64,000 nucleotides of DNA from Acidobacteriaceae bacterium. Lineage in GTDB: Bacteria > Acidobacteriota > Terriglobia > Terriglobales > Acidobacteriaceae. The stretch spans positions 1,302,001 to 1,366,000 of the forward strand of contig DASZBM010000002.1 of NCBI GenBank assembly GCA_035944135.1, given 5' to 3'. Positions 46,592 through 53,983 of this stretch are shown here, piece by piece; positions within the stretch are counted from its first letter, which is position 1; every line of letters begins with the position of its first letter. A model generated the notes under the pieces. That model did not search any database and was not told the DNA's origin. It saw only the letters and a program-made list of their open reading frames with translations. The translations under genes were made by a program, and so were the position numbers.

Positions 46592-46930
46592 TTGTTCAAG
46601 AAAACTCTCTCCACATTTATCCTCCTCGGCGCCTGCTGCGCGCCGCTCGCCGTCATCGCCCAGCAGTACGACCATCACGACGATCATGCTCAGCAGCAGC
46701 AGTATGACCGTCAGGGCGATCATGGCCAGCAGCAGTACGTCGAGCACAAGGAATGGAAGCGCGGCTACCACATGAATCACGACGACTGGGACCGCGGCCA
46801 GCAAGTCGACTACCGCTCCAGCCACCTTCAGCGGCCGCGCTCAGGCTACGAGTGGCGCCAGGTTGACGGCAACTATGTCATGGCCAACTCCCACACCGGT
46901 GTCGTTTCGGTCGTCGTCACACGGCACTAA
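46592..46930 (+). CDS. RcnB-like small periplasmic protein, paralogue 1
   Basis: A 112-residue exported protein. TTG 46592 (after GAGGTC) gives the signal peptide MFKKTLSTFILLGACCAPLA. A His/Gln-rich segment (HHDDHAQQQQYDRQ) follows. It ends with the RcnB-type domain HKEWKRGYHMNHDDWDRGQQ and PRSGYEWRQVDGNYVMA. E. coli RcnB modulates Ni/Co efflux in the periplasm, and the His-rich segment suggests metal binding. A paralogue with the same start-codon type is at 52870. Confidence 0.78.
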   Translation: MFKKTLSTFILLGACCAPLAVIAQQYDHHDDHAQQQQYDRQGDHGQQQYVEHKEWKRGYHMNHDDWDRGQQVDYRSSHLQRPRSGYEWRQVDGNYVMANSHTGVVSVVVTRH

Positions 46931-46950
46931 GCTGAAATCGTCAACGGTTT

Positions 46951-46988
46951 ACGAAGACCCACGCTGTATTTCACGCGTGGGTCTTCGT
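46951..46988. terminator. Long perfect hairpin after the RcnB-like gene
   Basis: ACGAAGACCCACGC and GCGTGGGTCTTCGT form a 14-bp perfect stem with a 10-base loop, 20 bp past the stop. The rest of the 316-bp gap (46989-47246) shows no gene. Confidence 0.8.
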
Positions 46989-47246
46989 GTCTTCGCAGGT
47001 GCGCAGCTTCATCGCACATCAGTGTGCTCCGCATCGCCAATGTCGCTCAGCGTACCAACATCCGCAGTAACCCTCGTTCTCATCTCGCACAACATCACTC
47101 GTCTCCCCGGCATCTCATCACGTGATACAGAAACGCCTTTATTCAGCGCTTGCGCTGTACAAGGTTTCGTATAACGGCTGGATCCACCTCGCACTAAGCG
47201 TTCCTAGGCGAGAGCCCGCATCCAGCCATTTTCATGAGGTGATTCA

Positions 47247-47651
47247 ATGTCCAAGATGTCCACGCCGTCCAGAACGGCTGCGGTTGCCTGCGCGCTTTTT
47301 CTGTTCTGCGCAACCCCCATCGTCGTCAGAGCACAGGATCAAAGCCCCCAGTCCCAGACTGCTCCCGATAATTCCGCAAGAAACAAAGATCACAACGCCA
47401 GACCCACCGCCGATCAGCAGCCGGAAAACAAGTCCGACCGCGAGATCACTCGCGACATTCGTCGCTCCATCGAGTCCGACAAGTCTCTCTCCACCTACGC
47501 GCACAACGTCAAGATCATCACGCAGAACGGCAACGTGACGCTCAGGGGACCCGTGCACTCCGACGAAGAGAAGCACACAGTCGCTTCCAAAGCTGCTGAG
47601 GTCGCAGGTGGTTCTGACAAAGTCACCGATGAGCTCACCGTCAAGCAGTAA
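47247..47651 (+). CDS. Exported BON-domain protein
   Basis: A 134-residue protein with a signal peptide ending near VRAQ and a polar Gln/Asn-rich linker. A BON domain occupies about residues 68-132 (DREITRDIRRSIESDKSLST, VKIITQNGNVTLRGPVHSDEE). BON domains bind membranes or lipids, and family members such as OsmY are induced by osmotic and envelope stress. AGGTG lies upstream. The YflT-like gene follows 53 bp later. Confidence 0.88.
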   Translation: MSKMSTPSRTAAVACALFLFCATPIVVRAQDQSPQSQTAPDNSARNKDHNARPTADQQPENKSDREITRDIRRSIESDKSLSTYAHNVKIITQNGNVTLRGPVHSDEEKHTVASKAAEVAGGSDKVTDELTVKQ

Positions 47652-47704
47652 TCACGACCCCATTCACGCAAAATCAAATCTGTTTCAGTCCCAGGAGATC
47701 TCTC

Positions 47705-48370
47705 ATGGCAGGTAAAAACACAGCAGCATTCGCAATCTTCCCCACTCGTTCAGCAGCCGAATCCGCAGTCGACCGTCTCGTCGCAGCAGGCTTCTCTAAC
47801 CAGGATGTCTCCGTGCTCATGGCCGACAAGGACAACTCGCGTGAGTTCGCGACCGAGAAGAACACCAAGGCACCTGAGGGCACCGCAACCGGCGTCGGCG
47901 TCGGCGGCGTAATCGGCGGCACGCTTGGTCTTCTTGCCGGCATCGGCGCACTCGCCATCCCGGGCGTCGGTCCGCTCATCGCTGCGGGTCCCATCATGGG
48001 CGCACTCGCCGGTCTCGGCGTTGGCGGCGCAGTGGGTGGCCTCGTCGGAGCACTCGTCGGCATGGGCATCCCAGAGTACGAGGCCAAGCGTTACGAAGGC
48101 CGTGTGAAGGATGGCGGCATCCTCGTCTCCGTCCACTGCGACTCGTCTGAAGAGATCTCCCGCGCCAAGGATGTCTTGAAGCAGGCCGGCGGCGAAGACA
48201 TCGCCTCCTCCGGCGAGAAGGCGGTCAGCACTCACACCGCGAACACCGACAAGAAGTACAGCGATGCGGAGCGTGTCGACGAAGAGATCGCTCGTCCCTA
48301 CCCTCGCGAACCCATCGCCGGCACCACCGTTGTCGATGACGAACTCGTCTCCGACCGCACGCGGCGCTAA
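47705..48370 (+). CDS. YflT/general-stress-17M-like protein with glycine-zipper
   Basis: A 221-residue protein. Residues ~8-50 match the stress-protein 17M/YflT fold (AAFAIFPTRSAAESAVDRLVAAGF). A glycine-rich hydrophobic region follows (about residues 60-120, GVGGVIGGTLGLLAGIGALA), probably a glycine zipper inserting in the membrane. The polar C-terminus begins with RVKDGGILVSVHCDSSEE. AGGAG is upstream of the ATG. Its position after the BON gene suggests joint induction by envelope or osmotic stress. Confidence 0.82.
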   Translation: MAGKNTAAFAIFPTRSAAESAVDRLVAAGFSNQDVSVLMADKDNSREFATEKNTKAPEGTATGVGVGGVIGGTLGLLAGIGALAIPGVGPLIAAGPIMGALAGLGVGGAVGGLVGALVGMGIPEYEAKRYEGRVKDGGILVSVHCDSSEEISRAKDVLKQAGGEDIASSGEKAVSTHTANTDKKYSDAERVDEEIARPYPREPIAGTTVVDDELVSDRTRR

Positions 48371-48385
48371 CAACGGTTCACACGC

Positions 48386-48419
48386 ACGAAAGGCGGAGCG
48401 CTCTCGCTCCGCCTTTCGT
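48386..48419. terminator. Rho-independent terminator
   Basis: ACGAAAGGCGGAGCG-CTCT-CGCTCCGCCTTTCGT is a 15-bp perfect stem with a 4-base loop, 15 bp past the YflT-like stop. It also serves the convergent small gene. Confidence 0.88.
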
Positions 48420-48439
48420 CTTTATCTCAGCTTAAACGG

Positions 48440-48643
48440 CTACCTGTTCGGTCGCGGGAAATACACCGGAACCAACCGCGGGCCAATCATCTTCGGCCCA
48501 ATCAAACTCAGCACTCGGTCAATCGATTCCTCCGTGCGCTGCCCGGCCGCATGTGTCGACCGAATACCCTTCGCCACCATGTTGCATATCTCAAAACGAT
48601 TGTTGCCATGGGATAGCGCAAGATGAATTTTTTCCGAACGCAT
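48440..48643 (-). CDS. Small protein resembling RNA polymerase omega subunit
   Basis: A 67-residue protein from ATG 48643, with GGAG five bases upstream. The segment MRSEKIHLALSHGNNRFEIC, then NMVAKGIRSTH, and the later ESIDRVLSLIG fit the omega pattern (N-R-[FY]-x-L/I-C, AKxxR, then a helix). It lacks the usual long C-terminal tail and ends in basic/Pro residues. A divergent omega-like protein is my best guess, and it may be a paralogue of a housekeeping rpoZ elsewhere. Confidence 0.5.
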   Translation of the reverse strand: MRSEKIHLALSHGNNRFEICNMVAKGIRSTHAAGQRTEESIDRVLSLIGPKMIGPRLVPVYFPRPNR

Positions 48644-48784
48644 AGGATCTCCAGTCATGCCGGTTGGATGAAGCGTGTGCGTCGGACTCACTTGAGCTTT
48701 AAATGAGAGGAAAGGCGGGCTACTCCTAAGACTACGCCCCCTTCCTCCATCGTGCCGAACAATCTCAACCCAACGTCACGTGCC

Positions 48785-48823
48785 GGGTGCCCCATTCATC
48801 GCAGTCTCATCGCGATGAGTGGG
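48785..48823. repeat. GGGTGCCC-headed hairpin repeat, copy 4
   Basis: GGGTGCCCCATTCATCGCAG then TCTCATCGCGATGAGTGGG. The arms CCCATTCATCGC / GCGATGAGTGGG pair with one G-U. It overlaps the 3' end of the hydrolase gene and supplies its stop codon. Confidence 0.65.
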
Positions 48824-49712
48824 CTATGCCGCTCCCCGTCTCCTGCGCGCCAACGCCGCTCCGCAATTGGGCCTGAATCTCATCTTCAACTCGTGACCAC
48901 ACGCGGGCGTCGCAGCCTATCGCGTTATGCGTCATGAAAACGTGACGATTGAACCAGGAATACGATCGACACCCAACCGGCTGCTCGGTGTACTCGTACT
49001 CATAATTCCCCGTGATCCGCGTCCGCTTTGAATCTTCCGCGCGGATCGCCCGGCATCCGTGCAGAACCCCGCGCGTCTGATAGAAATCCGTCGCCTCGAC
49101 AACATTGGCCGGGATGATACAGCCGTGCCCCCATCCTTTGTTCACGCTGTCGACCTGAATCGTCAGCCGGACGGGAATGCCTCGCCTCTCCAGATCCTCC
49201 GCCAGCCTGATCACCGCCGACCCGCCCCAGCTGTGACCGAACAGAATAATTCGCGCATCCTGCTTCTCCTGGGCGGAGAGCTGCCCATCCCCATTGGTAT
49301 CCAGCCATCGGATGATCTGCCTTCGAGCCGCCGTCGTCTCCTTGTTCTCAAACACCGCCGCATGGAACGCTGGGAGCTTTTCGTCAGACAGGCGCCGGAC
49401 GATCTGCACCTCCGGATGCCGGTCGTCATCCCTCTTGACAAATCCACCAACAAAACCGAGCACAACAGTGGAGGGATGGGCGGAGCTATGTAAAGGCATC
49501 TGAGGAGTTTGACCGAACGCAGAAGGCACAGTCAGCGCCAGAAGCACAGCCCCCAAAACCGAGACCTCGCCCCAGACCTGCCCTGAGACCTCAGTCCATC
49601 GCGAAAAATCCCCCGAACTCCGAGCACACCGCACGCGTTCTCCATTGTTCGCCATCAGCGCGAAAACCGCCATCCCTTCGCGCTCACAACGTCGTGCAAA
49701 TGGGGGCTTCAT
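48807..49712 (-). CDS. Exported alpha/beta-hydrolase-like protein with an EF-hand loop
   Basis: A roughly 301-residue product. The start is uncertain: ATG 49712 has GGAG close by, and ATGs at 49673 and 49655 also fit. A hydrophobic signal segment (VLGAVLLALTVPSAFGQ) precedes a hydrolase fold: VVLGFVGGFVKRDDD, the nucleophile elbow FGHSWGGSAVIRLA (Ser at about residue 161), and later QVDSVNKGWGHG and an Asp/His-containing C-terminus. A perfect EF-hand loop DTNGDGQLSAQE sits at about residues 138-149, suggesting calcium dependence. The last residues GSGIAHSSR and the stop are encoded by a dispersed repeat. Confidence 0.72.
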   Translation of the reverse strand: MKPPFARRCEREGMAVFALMANNGERVRCARSSGDFSRWTEVSGQVWGEVSVLGAVLLALTVPSAFGQTPQMPLHSSAHPSTVVLGFVGGFVKRDDDRHPEVQIVRRLSDEKLPAFHAAVFENKETTAARRQIIRWLDTNGDGQLSAQEKQDARIILFGHSWGGSAVIRLAEDLERRGIPVRLTIQVDSVNKGWGHGCIIPANVVEATDFYQTRGVLHGCRAIRAEDSKRTRITGNYEYEYTEQPVGCRSYSWFNRHVFMTHNAIGCDARVWSRVEDEIQAQLRSGVGAQETGSGIAHSSR

Positions 49713-49735
49713 GCGCTCCAGATCACTCCTCGCCG

Positions 49736-49859
49736 GCACCCCAATTTCGCCAGCATCCCCTGTGTGGGACCCAGCCCTTTAGAATCAATACTTTGCAAAA
49801 GAAGTCCACCCCTAAGTCCTTTGAATGGACGACTTTGCACAAAACAGGGGGGAGGGGGT
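49736..49859. repeat. 125-bp dispersed element, copy B
   Basis: Homologous to copy A at 45752, in the same orientation. It shares GCACCCCAATTT, CCCTTTAGAATCAA, CTTTGCAAAAGAAGTCCACC and the G-rich tail GGGGGGAGGGGG. The internal hairpin AAGTC-N12-GACTT is kept. Confidence 0.7.
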
Positions 49860-49864
49860 GTCGG

Positions 49865-51001
49865 TTAGTTGGCAGACGGCTTTTCAACGTGATCGATGGC
49901 AAGCACATCCACCTGGGTCTTCTCTGGACTGAGCTTCAGACCCAATTGCTCCTGGATGGCCTCGAATAGGCTCGGAGCAGGTTCAACGCCGTCGGCAGGT
50001 TTAGTAATTGGCGGATGGCCGTTGAATTCGGACTCATCCGGTGTGAAGGTGACGGTGAAATCGTATCTCCCGGTCAGGCCCGTTTCATCCACCACGGGGC
50101 GGTCAAGCACCAGCGACTGAAGAAAACTCGTGAAGGCCGGAATCGGTGCGTTGTTCACAAACAGCAGCGAGCCATTCGCGGCCTCCTGCATGCCGATTCC
50201 GTGCAGCGAACCGTTCCGTTGGCCCGGCCTTAGCCTCGCACCACCCTTTCCAACCGTGAGAACGAACGCCGACATTTCTCGTTTGTCATGATGGAACTTC
50301 AACTGAAAGCGGTCCGCGAGGAGTTTGCGAATCATCACTCGCACCTGATCGGCGCTGGGCCTTCCTTCCTCGGCGGGCGTCGCGACAATATCGTATCGGT
50401 CCTTCTCTATCCAATCCGGAGCGCCAATGATCTGCTTCATCTGCACGCTATAAGCAAACATCATCAGGTCGGCCAGGGAAGAGTTGACCGTTATGAAATT
50501 CCGTCCCTTAAACGTGAGCGCTTGCATACTCGCGCCGTCTGTGTGATTCGGCTTGATCGTGGCGACTTCAAACGATGGGTCAGCGTCAGCGGGCATCAAC
50601 TTGCGAGGCGCTGGAGGAGCCGGAATCTCCCATGCGGTCTCCTTCGAGGCGCGTGAAAACTCCAGAGGCAGCGACTTTGTAACGCCTTGCGTCCATGTGC
50701 CGGCGATCGCGTCTTTGGCCGCATTCATCTTGCCTTCATACGCGGTACCGTTGAGGTCGATCGCAAACTTCACCGTCGAGCCATCCTGCGAGATGGAAGA
50801 AACCGTGTATGGCAGTGGAGTCTCGTCAATGCTGTAGAGTTTGCCCTGCAGCTTGCCACCCTCTTCGGAGACAACCAGGATTAATCGCAGATCCTTGCTG
50901 TCCTTAAGCGTGCCCTGCCATCTGCCGGCAAAGTCCTGGGCACGCAGAGCACCGCCCATGAGCACTCCCAGCGCCACAATCAATAGCATCAACTTTTTCA
51001 A
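49865..51001 (-). CDS. TIGR03435-family secreted protein with N-terminal lipocalin-like domain
   Basis: A 378-residue exported protein. TTG 51001 is chosen because GAGGGA precedes it, giving the signal peptide MKKLMLLIVALGVLMGGALR. Residues ~22-110 look like a small beta-barrel (FAGRWQGTLKDSKDLRLILV, LQGKLYSID). The rest is the TIGR03435 domain: FEVATIKPNHTD, FKGRNFITVNSSLADLMMFA, WIEKDRYDIVATP and LADRFQLKFHHDKREM, ending GRYDFTVTFTPDE and VDVLAIDHVEKPS. This family is characteristic of Acidobacteria and its function is unknown. Confidence 0.92.
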   Translation of the reverse strand: MKKLMLLIVALGVLMGGALRAQDFAGRWQGTLKDSKDLRLILVVSEEGGKLQGKLYSIDETPLPYTVSSISQDGSTVKFAIDLNGTAYEGKMNAAKDAIAGTWTQGVTKSLPLEFSRASKETAWEIPAPPAPRKLMPADADPSFEVATIKPNHTDGASMQALTFKGRNFITVNSSLADLMMFAYSVQMKQIIGAPDWIEKDRYDIVATPAEEGRPSADQVRVMIRKLLADRFQLKFHHDKREMSAFVLTVGKGGARLRPGQRNGSLHGIGMQEAANGSLLFVNNAPIPAFTSFLQSLVLDRPVVDETGLTGRYDFTVTFTPDESEFNGHPPITKPADGVEPAPSLFEAIQEQLGLKLSPEKTQVDVLAIDHVEKPSAN

Positions 51002-51109
51002 AGAATGTTCCCTCAAAGCCTGTCCGTATTTTAGGGAACAGAACTACCCCACCGCCCGGCAAAGGCGTGAAAGTGTTGGGCTGCCACTGAAAACAAGTGC
51101 CCCTTCTAC

Positions 51110-51259
51110 TCACCCGTGCTTGAAGTGCTGGATCGCTCGCTCGTGTTTCTCGGCCGCCTCACGCGACGCGAACGTCCCCAGATTCTTGCGCTTTCCCGTC
51201 TTCTTATCCGCATGACGGCTGTAGATGCGAAATTCACCGGATTTGAGCTTACGAATCAT
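51110..51259 (-). CDS. Small conserved basic protein
   Basis: A 49-residue protein from ATG 51259 with AAGGTGG upstream. The sequence MIRKLKSGEFRIYSRHADKK, then TGKRKNLGTFASREAAEKHE, matches a small conserved family common in Acidobacteria and Proteobacteria that resembles an AP2-like or integrase N-terminal beta-strand DNA-binding unit. It is highly basic. Function unknown. The longer open frame upstream is not supported. Confidence 0.7.
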   Translation of the reverse strand: MIRKLKSGEFRIYSRHADKKTGKRKNLGTFASREAAEKHERAIQHFKHG

Positions 51260-51428
51260 AGCCACCTTGGATGCTGGGTGCGCCGCTCGCCGCACTACTC
51301 CGTCATCTTCAACTGCTAACGGTTTCCCTTCCGCACGCCCAGCGGATCCGCTACCGCCCGGAGTGGAATCTGATAGGCAAAGGAGTGGCGACATCAGTGC
51401 CAGACTCACCCTGCTACACTGGCCGCTC

Positions 51429-51956
51429 ATGACAGACGCCTATTTGTCTCGTATGCTCGGCGTCGCCTGCGAAATGGCCGGCGCTCAGGGCGCCACCCTC
51501 TTCGTCGTTGACGGTTCCGTCCTGCGGCCCTTTCTCATTTACAACCTTCCGTCCGAGTACATTGAGGGCTGCGGAGATGTGAAGATTGGGACGCAGTGCT
51601 GCGGCCGCGCCGTCGAGCACCACCGTCCCTGGATCGTCACCGACATGCTCACCGACCCGCTCTTCTCCGACGGCCGCGCTGGCGCGCTCGCCTCTCCCAT
51701 TCGCGCCGCTTTCTCCGTCCCGGTCATGGACGGCGACACCGTCATGGCCTCGCTCGCGGTCCACTTCACTCGCCCGCACGAGCCCTCAAAACTAGACATC
51801 GAGCGCAACGAAGTCTTCGCCAAACTCTTCGCCATCTCGCTCCGCACCCGCCTGCCCCTGACCGTGCCGGAGCCCCACTTCGCCTACGCCTCCGACCCCA
51901 GCTTCGACCTCGTGAAAAGCCTCGCCATGGATTCTGCGAACCCTTCCAGCACCTAA
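51429..51956 (+). CDS. GAF-domain protein
   Basis: A 175-residue protein that is one GAF sensory domain: VACEMAGAQGATLFVVDGS, GRAVEHHRPWIVTDMLTDPL and AAFSVPVMDGDTVMASLAVHF. No output domain is attached. The ATG at 51429 is preferred because the frame before it is low-complexity. It is followed by the MEDS-domain gene, and the two may form a small signalling unit. Confidence 0.75.
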   Translation: MTDAYLSRMLGVACEMAGAQGATLFVVDGSVLRPFLIYNLPSEYIEGCGDVKIGTQCCGRAVEHHRPWIVTDMLTDPLFSDGRAGALASPIRAAFSVPVMDGDTVMASLAVHFTRPHEPSKLDIERNEVFAKLFAISLRTRLPLTVPEPHFAYASDPSFDLVKSLAMDSANPSST

Positions 51957-52032
51957 GCTCCCTGGATCGAATACTTTGGCCACAAGCCACGGAAGTGGTA
52001 CCCAGACGCTTGCCCGTATAGGCAGCAAATAT

Positions 52033-52704
52033 ATGTCAGGGGCCGTCTCACAAAGAGTACGCACTATCGATTTCGGAGCACCATTGTTTAGTTCGGAACC
52101 GCAAGCACGTCAGGCCCTACCCGCACCCGCCCTCGCTCTCCCCCAGGACGTCCACGCAGGCTCGCACACTGTTGATTTCTACACAGACGATGACGCGTTC
52201 CTCGACAACCTGAGTGACATGATCGGCAGCGCCCTGAAAGTCGGAGGCGTCTGTCTGGTCATTGCCGCCGCGCCTCACCGTCAGGGCATCGCGCGCCGCC
52301 TACGCGCCGCGGGCATCGATCTCCCACTCGCCGTGCGCAACAGACAATACCTGCTGCTCGACGCGGAAGCTACCCTCGCCAAGTTCATGGTCGACGGCGT
52401 CCCAGATCGCGACCGCTTCTTCGCCGCCATCGAACCGCTGCTTGCCGACGCCCGCGAGAGCCTCGGCCCGAATGTGTCCTTTCCCGTCGCCTTCGGCGAG
52501 ATGGTCGCCATCCTCTGGGCCGAGGGCAAACGCGATGCAGCCATTCGCCTCGAGCAACTCTGGAACGAACTCGGCAGCCGCCACTCCTTCGCCCTGCGTT
52601 GCGCCTATCCAAAGGACAACTTCGCGGACGCCGATCAGGCCGCCTTCTTCCAGCAGATCTGCGCCGAACACAACCACATCCTCTCTTCCGAACACCGGAA
52701 CTAG
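52033..52704 (+). CDS. MEDS-domain (DcmR-like sensory) protein
   Basis: A 223-residue protein. From residue ~50 the sequence HTVDFYTDDDAFLDNLSDMI, then GGVCLVIAAAPHRQGIARRL, matches the MEDS domain, a KaiC-like fold without the nucleotide-binding P-loop, found in methanogen/methylotroph sensor proteins. The C-terminal part (VAFGEMVAILWAEGKRDAAI, LEQLWNELGSRHSFALRCAYP) is also MEDS-typical. ATG 52033 is preferred; a TTG at 51976 would add 19 residues. It is probably a sensory partner of a kinase or sigma regulator encoded elsewhere. Confidence 0.82.
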   Translation: MSGAVSQRVRTIDFGAPLFSSEPQARQALPAPALALPQDVHAGSHTVDFYTDDDAFLDNLSDMIGSALKVGGVCLVIAAAPHRQGIARRLRAAGIDLPLAVRNRQYLLLDAEATLAKFMVDGVPDRDRFFAAIEPLLADARESLGPNVSFPVAFGEMVAILWAEGKRDAAIRLEQLWNELGSRHSFALRCAYPKDNFADADQAAFFQQICAEHNHILSSEHRN

Positions 52705-52869
52705 AAATCACCGTCGCTCCCGGGCGCTTGGAAAACCCGTTAAGCCGGGCTGTGAGATCCCCCAACCGCGGAAAATGGGGGACCCGACTCACTCGACTTC
52801 CCAACCTCTCCCTGGCGCGGGCAACATTGAGTCCCCGCCCGTCAGTCCAACTTGCTGGAGGGAAAACCT

Positions 52870-53184
52870 TTGATCAAGAAGACCGTAGCTTCAGTGATTC
52901 TGTTCGGCGTCTGCTGCACCCCGCTCATGGCAGTCGCCCAGCACGACAACGATCACCAGGACGCCCATCACCAGCAGTACGTCCGCCACGACGACTGGAA
53001 GAAGGGCTACCACATGCGGCAAGAGGATTGGAGCCGCGGCGAACGCGTCGACGACTGGCGCGCCTACCACCTCAGGCAGCCGCCGCGCGGCTATGAGTGG
53101 CGCGAGGTCGACGGCAACTACGTTCTCGCTGCTGTTGCGACGGGCGTCATCGCTTCCGTCATCGCCGCTTCCGCGGCCCACTAA
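52870..53184 (+). CDS. RcnB-like small periplasmic protein, paralogue 2
   Basis: A 104-residue exported protein. TTG 52870 after GGAGGG gives the signal peptide [21 protein letters not shown] His/Asp-rich part ([19 protein letters not shown]) follows, then [20 protein letters not shown] and [20 protein letters not shown]. It is clearly homologous to the protein at 46592, and both use TTG starts. The hydrophobic C-terminus ([12 protein letters not shown]) may anchor it. A metal-related envelope role is inferred. Confidence 0.78.
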   Translation: MIKKTVASVILFGVCCTPLMAVAQHDNDHQDAHHQQYVRHDDWKKGYHMRQEDWSRGERVDDWRAYHLRQPPRGYEWREVDGNYVLAAVATGVIASVIAASAAH

Positions 53185-53264
53185 TCATGCTGCCAGTTGC
53201 AGGGTGATGCCTGAGAGTCACCCTGCAGCCCGCAGTACGAACGATCCGTGAGACCATGAATCTC

Positions 53265-53465
53265 ATGAGCAACTTCATTCCGAAACCTGGAACGCCCAAA
53301 CTGAATGGCCTCGGGCCTAAGGCGCAGCGGCTCGCAGCAATGCGTGAAAAAGCTGCCCAGGCGAACAGCGAAGCGCCAGCAAACAGCGCCAACACAACCG
53401 CTGCGGCGAAGCCCCGGAATTCCTTTGCGGGCAAAAAGACAGCCTTCCAGCGGAAGGCGACCTAA
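53265..53465 (+). CDS. Small hypothetical protein
   Basis: A 66-residue basic, Ala/Asn-rich protein from ATG 53265 (ATG 53256 is an alternative). It opens MSNFIPKPGTPKLNGLGPKA and is probably disordered. It has no recognised family. It is kept because its codon use is normal and the frame fills the space between the flanking genes. Confidence 0.4.
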   Translation: MSNFIPKPGTPKLNGLGPKAQRLAAMREKAAQANSEAPANSANTTAAAKPRNSFAGKKTAFQRKAT

Positions 53466-53554
53466 CCAGCCATAAAAACGGGCCTGGAATTCACCAAACC
53501 TCGGAAAGTGGCAACCGTCTAACCGGAAAACCACTGAATCCGAAGTGAGGTCGC

Positions 53555-53980
53555 ATGAACTCTGGAGCGCTCGTAGCCGTAGCCCTGTTCGCCCTTGCCG
53601 CGCCCGCGCAGGAGGGTCCGCCTCCGCTCAATCCTGTTCCGCCGCCGCGCGAGACTTTCGTCTCTGCCGCCGAGGTCGTCCTGGACAACGCTGCCGCCGT
53701 TGACGTGAAAGCAGATAACGATCACTTCAGCGGCGCAATGCAGCAGCTTAGAGAATCTAATGACAACCTGAATTCCATGGCCGCCGACGATGGCGAAAAG
53801 AGCATTGCCGCGAGCATGAAGGACATCATCTTCCAGATCTCGTCCTGCCACATCCAGGCTATCGACGGCACGCCCACCGACAAGTGCGAGGCGCAGATCA
53901 AGTCCGCCGAAAGGCAGGCGATGACTGCCCTGAAGCGCCACAAGGAAGGCAGCTCCTGGGTCGGAGGACCGCCGGCATAA
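53555..53980 (+). CDS. Hypothetical secreted protein
   Basis: A 141-residue protein with a short signal peptide (MNSGALVAVALFALAAPAQ) and a proline-rich linker (PPPLNPVPPPRE). A helical part with two Cys (SSCHIQAIDG, DKCEAQIK) could form one disulfide. No family is recognised. It is convergent with the flavoprotein gene, with only 3 bp between stops. Confidence 0.6.
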   Translation: MNSGALVAVALFALAAPAQEGPPPLNPVPPPRETFVSAAEVVLDNAAAVDVKADNDHFSGAMQQLRESNDNLNSMAADDGEKSIAASMKDIIFQISSCHIQAIDGTPTDKCEAQIKSAERQAMTALKRHKEGSSWVGGPPA

Positions 53981-53983
53981 GCC

